Below are positions 44,710 through 55,699 of a stretch of 64,000 bases of DNA, piece after piece; the stretch's first letter is position 1, and every line of letters begins with the position of its first letter. Made by a program: the position numbers and the translations under genes. Source of the stretch: Azoarcus sp. DN11 (GTDB taxonomy: Bacteria; Pseudomonadota; Gammaproteobacteria; Burkholderiales; Rhodocyclaceae); assembly GCF_003628555.1 (NCBI RefSeq), contig NZ_CP021731.1, positions 1,054,001-1,118,000 on the forward strand, written 5' to 3'. Under the pieces are notes generated by a model that was not told the DNA's origin, did no database searches, and worked only from the letters and a program-made list of their open reading frames with translations.

Positions 44710-45567
44710 ATGACGGAGACGCCGGAATTTGCACCGGACATTGCCGGAGCGCTGAACTGGGCGCGTGCGCGCATCGCGGTTATCGATGCGCGCATCCTGC
44801 TGCGCCACGTGCTGCAATGTTCGGCGGCCCGCCTCGCGGCCTACCCCGAAGCGCAGCTCGAGGAGCGTGAGTGGGGCGAATTCCGCAGCCTCGTCGAGCG
44901 CCGCGAGGCCGGGGAGCCGGTGGCCTACCTGATCGGCGAGCGCGAATTCTACGGCCGCTCGTTCATGGTCGGGCCCGCGGTGCTGATTCCGCGCCCGGAC
45001 ACCGAGCTCCTGATCGAGCTGGCGCTCGCGCATTTCGGCGACAAGCCGAGGACGCGGGTGCTCGACCTGGGCACGGGCAGCGGTGCGCTGGCGGTGACGC
45101 TGGCGCTCGAGCTGGCCGATGCGGACGTGACCGCGGTGGACCGTTCGCGCGAGGCCCTGCTGGTCGCGATGGCCAACGCCGCACGTCTCAAGGCGAGCGT
45201 GTCCTTCGTGCTCGGCGACTGGTTCTCGCAGCTCGGCGGCGACCGCTACCAGCTGATCGTCGCGAACCCCCCATACGTCGCGGCGGACGACCTGCACCTG
45301 AGCGAGGGCGACGTGCGCTTCGAACCGGGGACCGCGCTGGCCGCGGGGCCGCAGGGGCTGGACGACCTCGCGGCGATCGCCGCCGAGGCGCCGCGCCATC
45401 TCGAAGCGGGCGGCTGGCTCTTCATGGAGCACGGCTACGACCAGGCGGCGGCGGTGCGCGGCCTGCTGACCGATGCGGGGTTCTCGTCGATCGCGTCGTG
45501 GAAGGATCTCGGCGGGATCGAACGGGTGTCGGGCGGCCAGTGGCAGGGACGCGGCGAACCGCGCTGA
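44710..45567 (+). CDS. prmC: Release-factor glutamine methyltransferase PrmC
   Basis: 285 residues from ATG 44710; an ATG at 44647 would add 21 residues. An N-terminal helical domain binds the release factor. The SAM-binding domain has VLDLGTGSGALAVTLAL and the catalytic motif NPPY in IVANPPYVAAD (about residue 190). It methylates the GGQ glutamine of RF1 and RF2. It is cotranscribed with prfA. Confidence 0.95.
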   Translation: MTETPEFAPDIAGALNWARARIAVIDARILLRHVLQCSAARLAAYPEAQLEEREWGEFRSLVERREAGEPVAYLIGEREFYGRSFMVGPAVLIPRPDTELLIELALAHFGDKPRTRVLDLGTGSGALAVTLALELADADVTAVDRSREALLVAMANAARLKASVSFVLGDWFSQLGGDRYQLIVANPPYVAADDLHLSEGDVRFEPGTALAAGPQGLDDLAAIAAEAPRHLEAGGWLFMEHGYDQAAAVRGLLTDAGFSSIASWKDLGGIERVSGGQWQGRGEPR

Positions 45568-45589
45568 ATGCAAGTGGGCGGCAGGGCTA

Positions 45590-45618
45590 TTGACGCGAGG
45601 GATGGCAGTCCCTAGAAT
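45590..45618 (+). promoter_or_regulatory. Sigma-70-type promoter of grxD
   Basis: TTGACG, a 17-base spacer and TAGAAT, ending 37 bases before the grxD start codon. Confidence 0.7.
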
Positions 45619-45655
45619 TTTCCGAGTTAATTACTCAACTTTTGGAACGCGCAAC

Positions 45656-45976
45656 ATGGATATCCAGAACGTCATCCGCGAACAGGTCACCGGCAACCCG
45701 GTCGTGCTGTACATGAAGGGCACGCCCCAGTTCCCGATGTGCGGTTTCTCCGCCACCGCGGTGCAGATCCTGAAGAACCTGGGCGTCACCAACCTGTACT
45801 CGGTGAACGTGCTGGAGAACGAGGAGATCCGCAGCGGCATCAAGGAATTCGCCAACTGGCCGACGATTCCGCAGCTCTACGTCAACGGCGAGTTCGTCGG
45901 CGGCTGTGACATCATGCGCGAGATGTACGAGAACGGCGAGCTGAAGACGATGCTCGCCGAAGCCGGCGTCAAGTAA
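45656..45976 (+). CDS. grxD: Monothiol glutaredoxin (Grx4 type)
   Basis: 106 residues with the active-site CGFS in FPMCGFSATAVQIL (about residue 30), TIPQLYVNGEFVGGCDI and a C-terminal GELKTMLAEAG. Such proteins bind a [2Fe-2S] cluster with glutathione and pass it on to iron-sulfur protein assembly. It has its own promoter and terminator. The upstream frame was excluded because the promoter lies within it. Confidence 0.97.
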   Translation: MDIQNVIREQVTGNPVVLYMKGTPQFPMCGFSATAVQILKNLGVTNLYSVNVLENEEIRSGIKEFANWPTIPQLYVNGEFVGGCDIMREMYENGELKTMLAEAGVK

Positions 45977-46020
45977 TCCCCCGTCCGCGCGGCGCCTGGC
46001 CGCGCAGGAACCGGTATCAG

Positions 46021-46053
46021 GCCCGCCCGTCGACGGCGGGCTTGTCTTTTTTT
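46021..46053 (+). terminator. Rho-independent terminator of grxD
   Basis: GCCCGCC pairs with GGCGGGC around CGTCGAC, followed by TTGTC and TTTTTTT. Confidence 0.88.
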
Positions 46054-46095
46054 GGGCCGCGCCACGTGCGCGCGGCGCCTGCCGCCGGGCCGGTT

Positions 46096-47376
46096 TCAGA
46101 CGCCCGCGAGGCGCGAATTGGCGAGCGACAGGCGGCTCGCCAGGACCTCGAGGAATCCCTGATAGAAGTGCATGCGGGTCGCGTCGGAGGCCCGGTGCAG
46201 CGCCTGCGCGTCGATGCGGATCGTTTCGAGCGCCGTGGTCGCCTCGACCGAGGCCGAACGCACCGAGCCGCCGGCGGCGAACAGGGACATTTCGCCGAAG
46301 CATTCCCCTTCGCCGAGGAGGTTGAGCAGCCGGCCGCGTTTCCTGACACGTGCCTCGCCCGTGGCGAGGAAACAGAAGTGGTCACCCGGCTCCCCTTCCC
46401 GGATGACGACCGTGCCCGGTTGCACCCGGCTCCAGTGCGCCAGGCCGATCACTTCCCACAGCTCCACGTCGCTGAAGTTGCGGAAGAAGGTGAGGCGGCG
46501 CAGGGTCTGGAACTTTTCCGCGTCGGGGATGGGCGAGTGGATCGAAGCGGCGGCGCGATTGCGGAAGGCGCACGCGAGATCATGTGCGAAGTCCGGCCAG
46601 TCGCGGTAGCGACGATCGAGATCCCGGTCGATCGCGCGCCGGACGATGGCGTCCAGCGTGTCGGGGATGTCGGGCCGGAGCGACGCGGGAGCGGGCGCCT
46701 CGTCGTGCGCGATGCTGTACAGCAGGCTGAACTGGTTGTCGGCTTCGAAGGGCAGGCGGCCGGTGAGCAACTGATACATGACGACCCCGAGCGAATAGAT
46801 GTCCGTCTGCTGATCCAGCGGCAGCTGGCGCACCTGCTGCGGCGACATGTATGACGGCGAACCGACCGAGGCGATCTGCGTCGCATCGCTGCCGGCGTCG
46901 AAGGCGGAGCCGAAGTCGGAAATCTTGATGTCCTGGCCGTCGCGGTCGGTCAGCAGGATGTTGGCCGGCTTGATGTCGCGATGGGTGATCCCGCGGCGAA
47001 AGGCGTAGTCGAGCGCCCGGGTGCATTTGAAGATGATTTCGATCAGGCGATCGAAGGGGAGCAGTGCCTCGGGCGTGCAGAAATCGGCGAGTGTGCCGCC
47101 GCCGACGTACTCCATGACGATCCAGGCATCCTCGTCGTCGACGTGCGCATCGAAGGTGCCGACGATGTGCGGGTGGACAAGCTTGCCGGCGAGCGCCGCC
47201 TCGTTCATCAGCAGGTGGCGGTAAACATGTCCGCGCCGCGGATCGCGCAGGATCTCGGGGTGGATGCGCTTGATCGCGACCTCGCGGCCGGCGAAGGGAT
47301 CCCACGCGAGATGAACGGAGCTGGTGGCGCCCGCACCGAGCGGGCGCCTGATTTCGTATTTGCCGATCCGTTCCAT
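46096..47376 (-). CDS. Ser/Thr protein kinase with C-terminal cyclic-nucleotide-binding domain
   Basis: 426 residues from ATG 47376 (an in-frame TTG lies two codons earlier). The Hanks-type kinase domain has the P-loop LGAGATSS (13-20), the VAIK lysine, the catalytic loop HRDIKPANILL (about 133), DFGSAFD and the activation segment GSPSYMSPQQ. Residues about 295-410 form a cNMP-binding fold: VVIREGEPGDHFCFLATGEARV and LLGEGECFGEMSLFAAGG, the phosphate-binding cassette, lacking the usual Arg after the Ala-Ala pair. No transmembrane segment is present. It follows argH on the same strand by 13 bases. The substrate and second messenger are unknown. Confidence 0.92.
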   Translation of the reverse strand: MERIGKYEIRRPLGAGATSSVHLAWDPFAGREVAIKRIHPEILRDPRRGHVYRHLLMNEAALAGKLVHPHIVGTFDAHVDDEDAWIVMEYVGGGTLADFCTPEALLPFDRLIEIIFKCTRALDYAFRRGITHRDIKPANILLTDRDGQDIKISDFGSAFDAGSDATQIASVGSPSYMSPQQVRQLPLDQQTDIYSLGVVMYQLLTGRLPFEADNQFSLLYSIAHDEAPAPASLRPDIPDTLDAIVRRAIDRDLDRRYRDWPDFAHDLACAFRNRAAASIHSPIPDAEKFQTLRRLTFFRNFSDVELWEVIGLAHWSRVQPGTVVIREGEPGDHFCFLATGEARVRKRGRLLNLLGEGECFGEMSLFAAGGSVRSASVEATTALETIRIDAQALHRASDATRMHFYQGFLEVLASRLSLANSRLAGV

Positions 47377-47389
47377 CGGCAACCGGGCG

Positions 47390-48808
<1,419 letters not shown>

Positions 48809-48981
48809 AATGTCCGTCAGTGGTGTGGCGCGGCCGGATGCGGCCCTTGGGTGGCGAGGTACCCGGCGACGGGATCTCCCCGCGCAAACAGGCCAAAAGT
48901 ATAAAGCAAAAGCCCCGCTCGCCTTTCCCGCCGGATCGCGGGGTGCAGGCAGGGCGCGCGGCGGCGGGGAGGGCGAACGAG

Positions 48982-49743
48982 ATGTCGGTACAGGCTCTGC
49001 GGGTGTTGATCGTCGATGACGAGGCGCCGGCCCGGGCGCGCCTGCGCGATCTGCTGGCCGACGTCGCGCCGGATCAGCCGACCCTGCTGGTGGGCGTGGC
49101 GGCAAACGGCATCGAGGCGCTGCGCCTGATCGAGCAGGAGCCGGCGGACGTCGTGCTCGCGGACATCCGCATGCCGGTGATGGATGGCGTCGAACTGGCG
49201 CGCCACCTCGGCCGCCTCGAGAACCCGCCGGTAGTGATCTTCACCACGGCCTACGACGGCTATGCCGTGCAGGCCTTCGAGCTTTCCGCCGTCGACTACC
49301 TGCTCAAGCCCGTCAGGCCGCAGCGCCTCGCGGACGCACTGGCCAAGGCGCGGCGCCGCCTGCCGCTGCCGGACGCTGCGCTGGCGGCGATCGCGCCGGG
49401 CGTGCGCCAGCATTTCAGCGTCAACGAGCGCGGCCGCATCCTGCTCGTGCCGGTGGCGGACGTGCTGTGCCTGCGCGCCGAACTGAAGTACGTGACAGCG
49501 CGCACGGCCGAGCGTGAATACCTGCTCGACGAATCGCTGGTGCAACTGGAGCAGGAGTTCGCGGCCCGCTTCCTGCGCATCCACCGCAACTGCCTCGTCG
49601 CGCGCGCCGCGGTTGTCGGCGTCGAGCGTGCGGGCGAGCAGGAGGGCGAGCCGCACTGGGACATCCTGCTCGCCGGGCTGCCCGAAGGCCTGCCGGTGAG
49701 CCGCCGGCAGTGGCCAGCGGTGAAGCAGATACTCGGGATTTGA
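48982..49743 (+). CDS. LytTR-family response regulator, AlgR-like
   Basis: 253 residues. The receiver has the acidic pair D12-D13, phosphoacceptor D61 in [11 protein letters not shown], and Lys in YLLKPVRP. The C-terminal LytTR DNA-binding domain spans about residues 145-250 ([19 protein letters not shown]...[19 protein letters not shown] in part). Position between argH and hemC matches Pseudomonas algR, but the AlgZ/FimS kinase gene usually found upstream is missing. The ATG at 48982 follows GGGAGGG. Confidence 0.92.
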   Translation: MSVQALRVLIVDDEAPARARLRDLLADVAPDQPTLLVGVAANGIEALRLIEQEPADVVLADIRMPVMDGVELARHLGRLENPPVVIFTTAYDGYAVQAFELSAVDYLLKPVRPQRLADALAKARRRLPLPDAALAAIAPGVRQHFSVNERGRILLVPVADVLCLRAELKYVTARTAEREYLLDESLVQLEQEFAARFLRIHRNCLVARAAVVGVERAGEQEGEPHWDILLAGLPEGLPVSRRQWPAVKQILGI

Positions 49744-49755
49744 GCGGCGCTGCCC

Positions 49756-52503
49756 TCAGCCGCTGTTGCGCAGCCCCGCGGCGACGCCGTTGATCGAGAG
49801 GTGGATGCCCAGGCGCACGCGCGCGTCGTCGTGGCCTTCGCGGTGGCGGCGGAGCAGCTCGACCTGGACGTGGTTGAGCGGGTCGAGGTAGGGGAAGCGG
49901 TTGCGGATCGAGCGCTTGAGCAGCGGGTTGCCGTCCAGCAGTTCCGCCTGGCCGGTGATTGCGAGCAGGGCGTCGACGGTGTCCTGCCACTCGGCGCGGA
50001 TGCGGCCGAAGATCGTGTCGCGCAGCGCCGGATCCTTGACGAGGCCGGCGTAGCGCGACGCGATCGCGAGGTCGGATTTCGCCATCACCATGTCCATGTT
50101 CGACAGCAGCGTCGCGAAGAACGACCACTCCTTGTGCATCGCCTGCAGCCGCGCGAGGCCGTCGTCCGGGTGCGCCGCGCGCCACGCCTTCACCGCCGCG
50201 CCGAAGCCGAACCAGCCGGGCAGCATCAGGCGGCACTGCGACCAGCTGAACACCCAGGGAATCGCGCGCAGATCCTCGATGCGCGTGCCCTTCTTGCGCG
50301 ACGCGGGGCGCGAGCCGATGTTGAGTTCGGCGATCTCCGAGATCACCGTCGATTCCCAGAAGTAGCGCTCGAAGCCTTCCGTTTCATACACGAGGCCGCG
50401 ATAGGCCGCGAACGCCGCGTCGGACAGCGCCTGCATGGTGTCGAGGAACTCGGCGCGCGGCGCCGGGGCGCGGTCGGCGAGGAGGCTCGCTTCGAGGGTC
50501 GCGGCGACGAGCACTTCGAGGTTGCGCCGGCCGACTTCCGGGTTGTTGTACTTCGCGGCGATGACTTCGCCCTGTTCGGTGAGGCGGATGCGGCCCTGCA
50601 CGGCGCCGCCGGGCTGCGCGAGGATGGCCTGGTAGCTCGGGCCGCCGCCGCGCCCGACCGAGCCGCCGCGACCGTGGAAGAGGCGCAGGTGCACGCCGTG
50701 CCGGGCGAACACGTCGACGAGTCCGATCTCGGCCTTGTACAGCGCCCAGCCGGAGGTCAGGAAGCCGCCGTCCTTGTTGCTGTCGGAGTAGCCCAGCATG
50801 ATCTCCTGCATCCGGCCGCGCGACTCCAGCAGGCTCATGTAGGCCGGCAGCGCGAACAGGCGGTCCATCACCGCCGGCGCGTTGGCGAGATCCTCGATCG
50901 TCTCGAACAGCGGAATGATGTTCACGTCGAGCGCCTGCTCGTGCGGCCGCAGGAGGCCCGCTTCCTTGAGCAGCAGTGCGAGTTCGAGCAGGTCGGAGAC
51001 GTCGTCGGTCTTCGAGATGATGCAGTTGGTGATCGCTTCCTTGCCGAAACGCAGGTGCGCGCTTCGCGCGGCGCGGAAGATCGCCAGCTCGCCTTCCGTC
51101 TCGTCCGAGTAGCGCACGTGCGGCGAGGCCAAGAGGCGCGGCGTGGCCAGTTCGGCGATGAGCACCTCGCAGCGTCCGGCCTCGTCCAGCGCGCGGTAGT
51201 CGCTGCCGGGCTGGGCGGTCGCGAGGAGTTCGGCGACGACGCGCTCATGCACGTCCGAGTTCTGGCGCAGGTCGATCGGCGCAAGGTGGAAGCCGAACAC
51301 GCGCACCGCGCGCCGCAGCAGGCGCAGGCGTCCGCGCGCGAGAGCGGCTGAGCCGTTGGCGACGAGCGAGCGGTGGAGGATGTCGAGATCTTCCGCGAGT
51401 TCGTGCGCGCTTGCGTAGGGCGCCGCCGGGCCGACCGGCGCGCGCGCCGGCTCGCCGCCGAGCAGCGTGCGGTGGGTGGCCGCGAGGCGTGCGTAGATGC
51501 CGGAGATCGCACGGCGGTAAGGCTCGTCCTTGCGGTGCGGCGATTTGTCGGGGGATTGCTCGGTGAGGGCGAGCAGGGCGTCGGAGGCGCTCACGAGCCC
51601 GGTCGCGAGCGACAGGCGCGCGCCGAGCGTGTGCAGTTCGGCCAGATAGAAGCCGAGCGCCGCGCTCGCCTGCATCGTCAGCGCGCGTTCCAGCACCTCG
51701 GCGGTGACGAAGGGGTTGCCGTCGCGATCGCCCCCGATCCAGCTGCCGACGCGCAGGAAGGCGGGCAGTTCCAGCGCGCCCAGCGCCGGATCGCGCTTGG
51801 CGAGCTGGTCCTCGAGGCTGGCGTAGAGGCGCGGCACTTCGCGCAGGAAAGTCGCGTCGAAGTAGGAGAGGCCGTTGGCCACCTCATCCACCACCGACAG
51901 CCTGGCCGGGCGCAGCATGCGCGTCTGCCACAGGATCAGCACCGCGCGGCGCAGGGCTTCGTCGCTGTGTTCGCGCTCCTCGGGCGTGAGCATCATGCGG
52001 TCGCGCCGGTCGAGCAGTCGCGCGATGTCAGTCTCGCAGTTGAGGATGCTCTTGCGCTGCACTTCGGTCGGGTGGGCCGTGAGCACCGGTGAGATCGACG
52101 CGGTATCGAAGAACGCGGCCAGTTCGGACGCCTCGTGGCCGCTGGCGAAGGCGCGGGCGAGCGCATGGGCGAGGCTGCCTTCGCGCGGTGCCGAGCCCGC
52201 GATCAGGTGGGCGCGGCTGCGGCGGATGTGGTGCTGGTCCTCGGCGATGTTGGCGAGGTGGGAGAAGTAGCTGAACGCGCGGGCGACCTGGATCGTCTGT
52301 TCGCGCGACAGGGCGTCGAGGATGCCTTCGAGTTCCTGGCGCGCGGCGCGGTCGTCGTCGCGGCGAAAGCGCACGGAAGTCTGGCGGATGCGTTCGACGA
52401 GGCCGAACACGGCGTCGCCCTGCTGGTCGCGCACGGTGTCGCCGAGCACGCGGCCCAGCAGTCGGATGTCTTCGCGCAGCGGTGCGTCCTTGTCCTGATT
52501 CAT
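49756..52503 (-). CDS. ppc: Phosphoenolpyruvate carboxylase
   Basis: 915 residues from ATG 52503 ([17 protein letters not shown]). The catalytic His is in [13 protein letters not shown] (about residue 150), the glycine-rich loop is [14 protein letters not shown] (about 600), and the C-terminus ends [13 protein letters not shown], with Asn replaced by Ser relative to the usual RNTG. It makes oxaloacetate from PEP and bicarbonate to refill the TCA cycle. It converges with the AlgR-like gene and diverges from hemC. Confidence 0.97.
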   Translation of the reverse strand: MNQDKDAPLREDIRLLGRVLGDTVRDQQGDAVFGLVERIRQTSVRFRRDDDRAARQELEGILDALSREQTIQVARAFSYFSHLANIAEDQHHIRRSRAHLIAGSAPREGSLAHALARAFASGHEASELAAFFDTASISPVLTAHPTEVQRKSILNCETDIARLLDRRDRMMLTPEEREHSDEALRRAVLILWQTRMLRPARLSVVDEVANGLSYFDATFLREVPRLYASLEDQLAKRDPALGALELPAFLRVGSWIGGDRDGNPFVTAEVLERALTMQASAALGFYLAELHTLGARLSLATGLVSASDALLALTEQSPDKSPHRKDEPYRRAISGIYARLAATHRTLLGGEPARAPVGPAAPYASAHELAEDLDILHRSLVANGSAALARGRLRLLRRAVRVFGFHLAPIDLRQNSDVHERVVAELLATAQPGSDYRALDEAGRCEVLIAELATPRLLASPHVRYSDETEGELAIFRAARSAHLRFGKEAITNCIISKTDDVSDLLELALLLKEAGLLRPHEQALDVNIIPLFETIEDLANAPAVMDRLFALPAYMSLLESRGRMQEIMLGYSDSNKDGGFLTSGWALYKAEIGLVDVFARHGVHLRLFHGRGGSVGRGGGPSYQAILAQPGGAVQGRIRLTEQGEVIAAKYNNPEVGRRNLEVLVAATLEASLLADRAPAPRAEFLDTMQALSDAAFAAYRGLVYETEGFERYFWESTVISEIAELNIGSRPASRKKGTRIEDLRAIPWVFSWSQCRLMLPGWFGFGAAVKAWRAAHPDDGLARLQAMHKEWSFFATLLSNMDMVMAKSDLAIASRYAGLVKDPALRDTIFGRIRAEWQDTVDALLAITGQAELLDGNPLLKRSIRNRFPYLDPLNHVQVELLRRHREGHDDARVRLGIHLSINGVAAGLRNSG

Positions 52504-52680
52504 GGTCCTTCCGGGCGGTTCGGGGCTATGGGTTGGAATGGGGGGCGGGGGGTGTATACAGGCGCCCATGCTAGAATGCCGGTTTGCTGCGGCGCCATTG
52601 GCGCGAACCCTGATGCTGCGGCGCGGAAATGTGCCGCCCCGTTCAGGATCCTAATCCATCTGCCGACGAGTCTGTTTACC

Positions 52681-53628
52681 GTGAGCGCAACTTCCGCCGA
52701 TTTCACCCCGCCCGAACGCATCGTCATCGCCACCCGCGAAAGCCGGCTCGCGCTGTGGCAGGCCGAACACGTCAAGGCTCGCCTCGAGGCGCTGTACCCG
52801 GGCTGCCGCGTCGAACTGCTGGGCATGACCACCCGGGGCGACCAGATCCTCGACCGCCCGCTCGCGAAGGTCGGTGGCAAGGGGCTGTTCGTCAAGGAGC
52901 TCGAGGCCGCGCTGCTCGAAGGGCGGGCCGACATCGCGGTGCATTCGATGAAGGACGTGCCGATGCAACTCGCGGAACCCTTCGCGCTGCCCTGCATTTC
53001 CGAGCGCGAAGTGCCGCTCGACGCCTTCGTGTCGCCGCGCTACGCGAGCCTCGACGAGCTGCCGCCGGGCGCCGTCGTCGGCACGTCCTCGCTGCGCCGC
53101 GAATCGCAGCTGCACGCGATGTATCCGATGCTCGCGGTGACCAGTCTGCGCGGCAACCTCGACACGCGCCTGCGCAAGCTCGACGAGGGCCAGTACGACG
53201 CGATCATCCTCGCCGCGGCCGGCCTGAAGCGCCTCGGCCTGGCGGACCGCATCCGCAGCGAACTGCCGTCGGCGGTGTCGCTGCCGGCGGCGGGACAGGG
53301 CGCGCTGGGCATCGAATGCCTCGCGAGCCGCAAGGACGTCGCCGCCTGGCTCGCGCCGCTCAACGACGCCGACACCTCGGCCTGCGTGCGCGCCGAGCGC
53401 GCCGTGTCGCGTGCGCTGGCGGGCAGCTGCGAAGTGCCGCTGGGCGCCTACGCCGAAATCCGTGCGGGCAAGCTGTGGCTGCGCGGTTTCGTCGCGCTGC
53501 CCGACGGCAGCCGCATCGTGCGTGCCGAGCTCGAAGGCGATCCGGCGGACTGCGAAACGCTGGGCCTGGCGCTGGCGGCCGACCTGCGCGGGCAGGGGGC
53601 CGAGGAAATCCTCGCCCAGATCGGCTGA
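52681..53628 (+). CDS. hemC: Porphobilinogen deaminase (hydroxymethylbilane synthase)
   Basis: 315 residues with a GTG start at 52681. Conserved segments are [29 protein letters not shown] and HSMKDVPM with the catalytic Asp. The dipyrromethane-cofactor cysteine is in [14 protein letters not shown] (about residue 247). It joins four porphobilinogens into hydroxymethylbilane. It is the first gene of hemC-hemD-hemX-hemY. Confidence 0.97.
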   Translation: MSATSADFTPPERIVIATRESRLALWQAEHVKARLEALYPGCRVELLGMTTRGDQILDRPLAKVGGKGLFVKELEAALLEGRADIAVHSMKDVPMQLAEPFALPCISEREVPLDAFVSPRYASLDELPPGAVVGTSSLRRESQLHAMYPMLAVTSLRGNLDTRLRKLDEGQYDAIILAAAGLKRLGLADRIRSELPSAVSLPAAGQGALGIECLASRKDVAAWLAPLNDADTSACVRAERAVSRALAGSCEVPLGAYAEIRAGKLWLRGFVALPDGSRIVRAELEGDPADCETLGLALAADLRGQGAEEILAQIG

Positions 53629-53650
53629 GTTCGCTGCGACGGTGCCGGCG

Positions 53651-54448
53651 ATGAGCGCGGCCACGCTGTCCGGGCGCCACATCGTGGTGACCCGTCCGTC
53701 CGGGCAGGCCGACAGCCTGTGCGAGGCGATCGAGGCGCGCGGCGGGAACGCCCTGCGCTACCCGGTGCTGGCGATCGGCGAGCCCGCCGACAAGCGGGCC
53801 CTTGACGGGATCGCCGCGCGGCTGGACGGATTCGACCTCGCCTTCTTCGTCAGTCCGAACGCCGTCAGCCACGCCCTGGCCCCCCTCCTCGCGCAGCGCA
53901 CGTGGCCGGCCGGCCTGCGTGTCGCCACGGTCGGCAAGGGCAGTGAGCGGGCGCTGGCGGCCTACGGCTTCAAGGACGTGATCGCGCCGCAGGGCGGATT
54001 CGACAGCGAGGCGGTGCTTGCCTTGCCCGAGTTCCAGGCGGACGCCATTGCCGGCAGACGGGTGGTGATTTTCCGCGGCGACGGCGGGCGCGACCTGCTC
54101 GGCGAAACCCTGCGCGAACGCGGTGCCGCAGTCGAATACGTCACCTGCTACCGCCGCTATTGTCCCGCGATCGACCCCGCGCCCCTGCTGGCGCTGGCGG
54201 CGGAGGGGCGCCTCGATGCGATCACGCTGACGAGCAGCGAAGGCGTCGGCAACCTGCGCGTCATGGTCGGCGACGCCGGCTGGCCGGTGCTGCGGAAAGT
54301 CGCCGTCTTTGCCCCGCATCCGCGCATCGTTGCGCATGCGCGCGCGGCGGGCTTCGAGTTCGTCCTCGAGACGCCGCCGGGTGACGACGGCCTGATCGGC
54401 GCGCTCGAGTCTCATTTTCGGCACGCCTCGGTTACACTCAGGTCATGA
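53651..54448 (+). CDS. hemD: Uroporphyrinogen-III synthase
   Basis: 265 residues, with the family's weakly conserved bilobed fold. Recognisable stretches are VVTRPSGQADSL at the N-terminus, FFVSPNAVSHAL, VTCYRRYCP and ITLTSSEGVGNL. It closes hydroxymethylbilane into uroporphyrinogen III. It starts 22 bases after hemC, and its stop overlaps the hemX start (ATGA). Confidence 0.95.
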   Translation: MSAATLSGRHIVVTRPSGQADSLCEAIEARGGNALRYPVLAIGEPADKRALDGIAARLDGFDLAFFVSPNAVSHALAPLLAQRTWPAGLRVATVGKGSERALAAYGFKDVIAPQGGFDSEAVLALPEFQADAIAGRRVVIFRGDGGRDLLGETLRERGAAVEYVTCYRRYCPAIDPAPLLALAAEGRLDAITLTSSEGVGNLRVMVGDAGWPVLRKVAVFAPHPRIVAHARAAGFEFVLETPPGDDGLIGALESHFRHASVTLRS

Positions 54449-55689
54449 ACCAAGAACAACCAGCGCTTACTCCCTCCAGCACGTCCGAAACTGCCGCCGC
54501 GCCGAATCGTGAAGCGGCGGAACGTTCGCCCGTTCCTGCCGCCGCGCGTTCCGGCTCGCGCGGCGGTCTTGCCTCGACCGTCTCCGTGATCGCCCTCGTC
54601 GCGACCGGCGTGCTCGGCTGGTACGTCCATGACATGCGCGGCAGCGTCGCGACCGTGCGCGAGGAAGTCGCCCAGCGGCTCTCCGCCGGCGAGGCGGCTG
54701 CGGCGGAGTACCGCGCGCTGGGCCGCCAGCAGCAGGAGGTGATCGCCGCGCTGCAGGGCAAGCTCGGCGCACTCGAAGCCCAGGTGGCGGCCACCGAGGG
54801 CCAGGCCGCGGCGCTCGAAACCCTGTACCAGCAGTTTTCGCGCACGCGCGAGGATCGCGTCATCGCGGAGACCGAGAACGCCGTCGCGATGGCGACGCAG
54901 CAATTGCAGCTTGCAGGCAATGCCGAGGCTGCGCTGATTGCGCTGCAGGGCGCCGAGGCGCGTCTCGCCGCCCAGGATGCGGGCCAGCTGCTGCCGCTGC
55001 GCCGGGCCCTGGCGCGCGACATCGAACAATTGAAGGCGGCGCCGCAGGTGGATGTGCCAGGGATCGCGCTGCGCCTCGAAGGCCTGCTCGAGCATGCGGA
55101 TGCGCTGCCGCTCGCCTTCGCGGGCGAGCTTGCCGAAAAACCGGCCGTGGAGCGTGGCGATGGTGCAGCGCCGGCCGCGGCCGCGCCGTCGCCGATGGAT
55201 TTCGTCAAGCGCGTGGCGCACGAGGTGTGGCACGAGATCCTCGCGCTGGTGCGCATCGAGCGTCTCGACCAGCCCGAGCCGGTGCTGCTCGCGCCGGCAC
55301 AGAGCACCTACCTGCGCGAGAACCTGAAGATCCGCCTGCTGACGGCCCGGCTGGCGCTCCTCGCGCGCGACGGGCGCACCTTCGCGGCCGATCTTGCGCA
55401 GGCGCAGGAATGGGTCGAACGCTACTTCGACAAGCGTGACACCAGGGTGCAGGAGACCTTGTCCGAACTGGCCACCCTCGCGGCGACCCCGGTCAAGGTC
55501 GCGCAGCCGGCACCGACCGAGAGCATCGCGGCGCTCCGGATGCTCCAGGCGCGCGCAGGTGAGGCGGGCCGGAGCGCGGCGGCCCTTGCCGTGCCGCCGG
55601 CGCCCGCAACGGCACCCGCCTCGGCTTCGGTCCCGGCGCCTGCGAAGGGCGGCGCCACGACTCGTCAGCCAGCCAACGGCGCGCGTTGA
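54445..55689 (+). CDS. hemX: HemX-like membrane protein
   Basis: 414 residues. A cytoplasmic N-terminus of about 35 polar residues is followed by one membrane helix (about 38-58, GLASTVSVIALVATGVLGWYV) and a long coiled coil with LGRQQQEVIAALQGKLGALE and similar repeats. The C-terminus is Ala/Pro-rich. This is the HemX pattern; these proteins are often called uroporphyrinogen-III C-methyltransferase but lack that domain, as this one does. It probably organises heme synthesis at the membrane. Confidence 0.9.
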   Translation: MNQEQPALTPSSTSETAAAPNREAAERSPVPAAARSGSRGGLASTVSVIALVATGVLGWYVHDMRGSVATVREEVAQRLSAGEAAAAEYRALGRQQQEVIAALQGKLGALEAQVAATEGQAAALETLYQQFSRTREDRVIAETENAVAMATQQLQLAGNAEAALIALQGAEARLAAQDAGQLLPLRRALARDIEQLKAAPQVDVPGIALRLEGLLEHADALPLAFAGELAEKPAVERGDGAAPAAAAPSPMDFVKRVAHEVWHEILALVRIERLDQPEPVLLAPAQSTYLRENLKIRLLTARLALLARDGRTFAADLAQAQEWVERYFDKRDTRVQETLSELATLAATPVKVAQPAPTESIAALRMLQARAGEAGRSAAALAVPPAPATAPASASVPAPAKGGATTRQPANGAR

Positions 55690-55699
55690 GGAGCGGATC

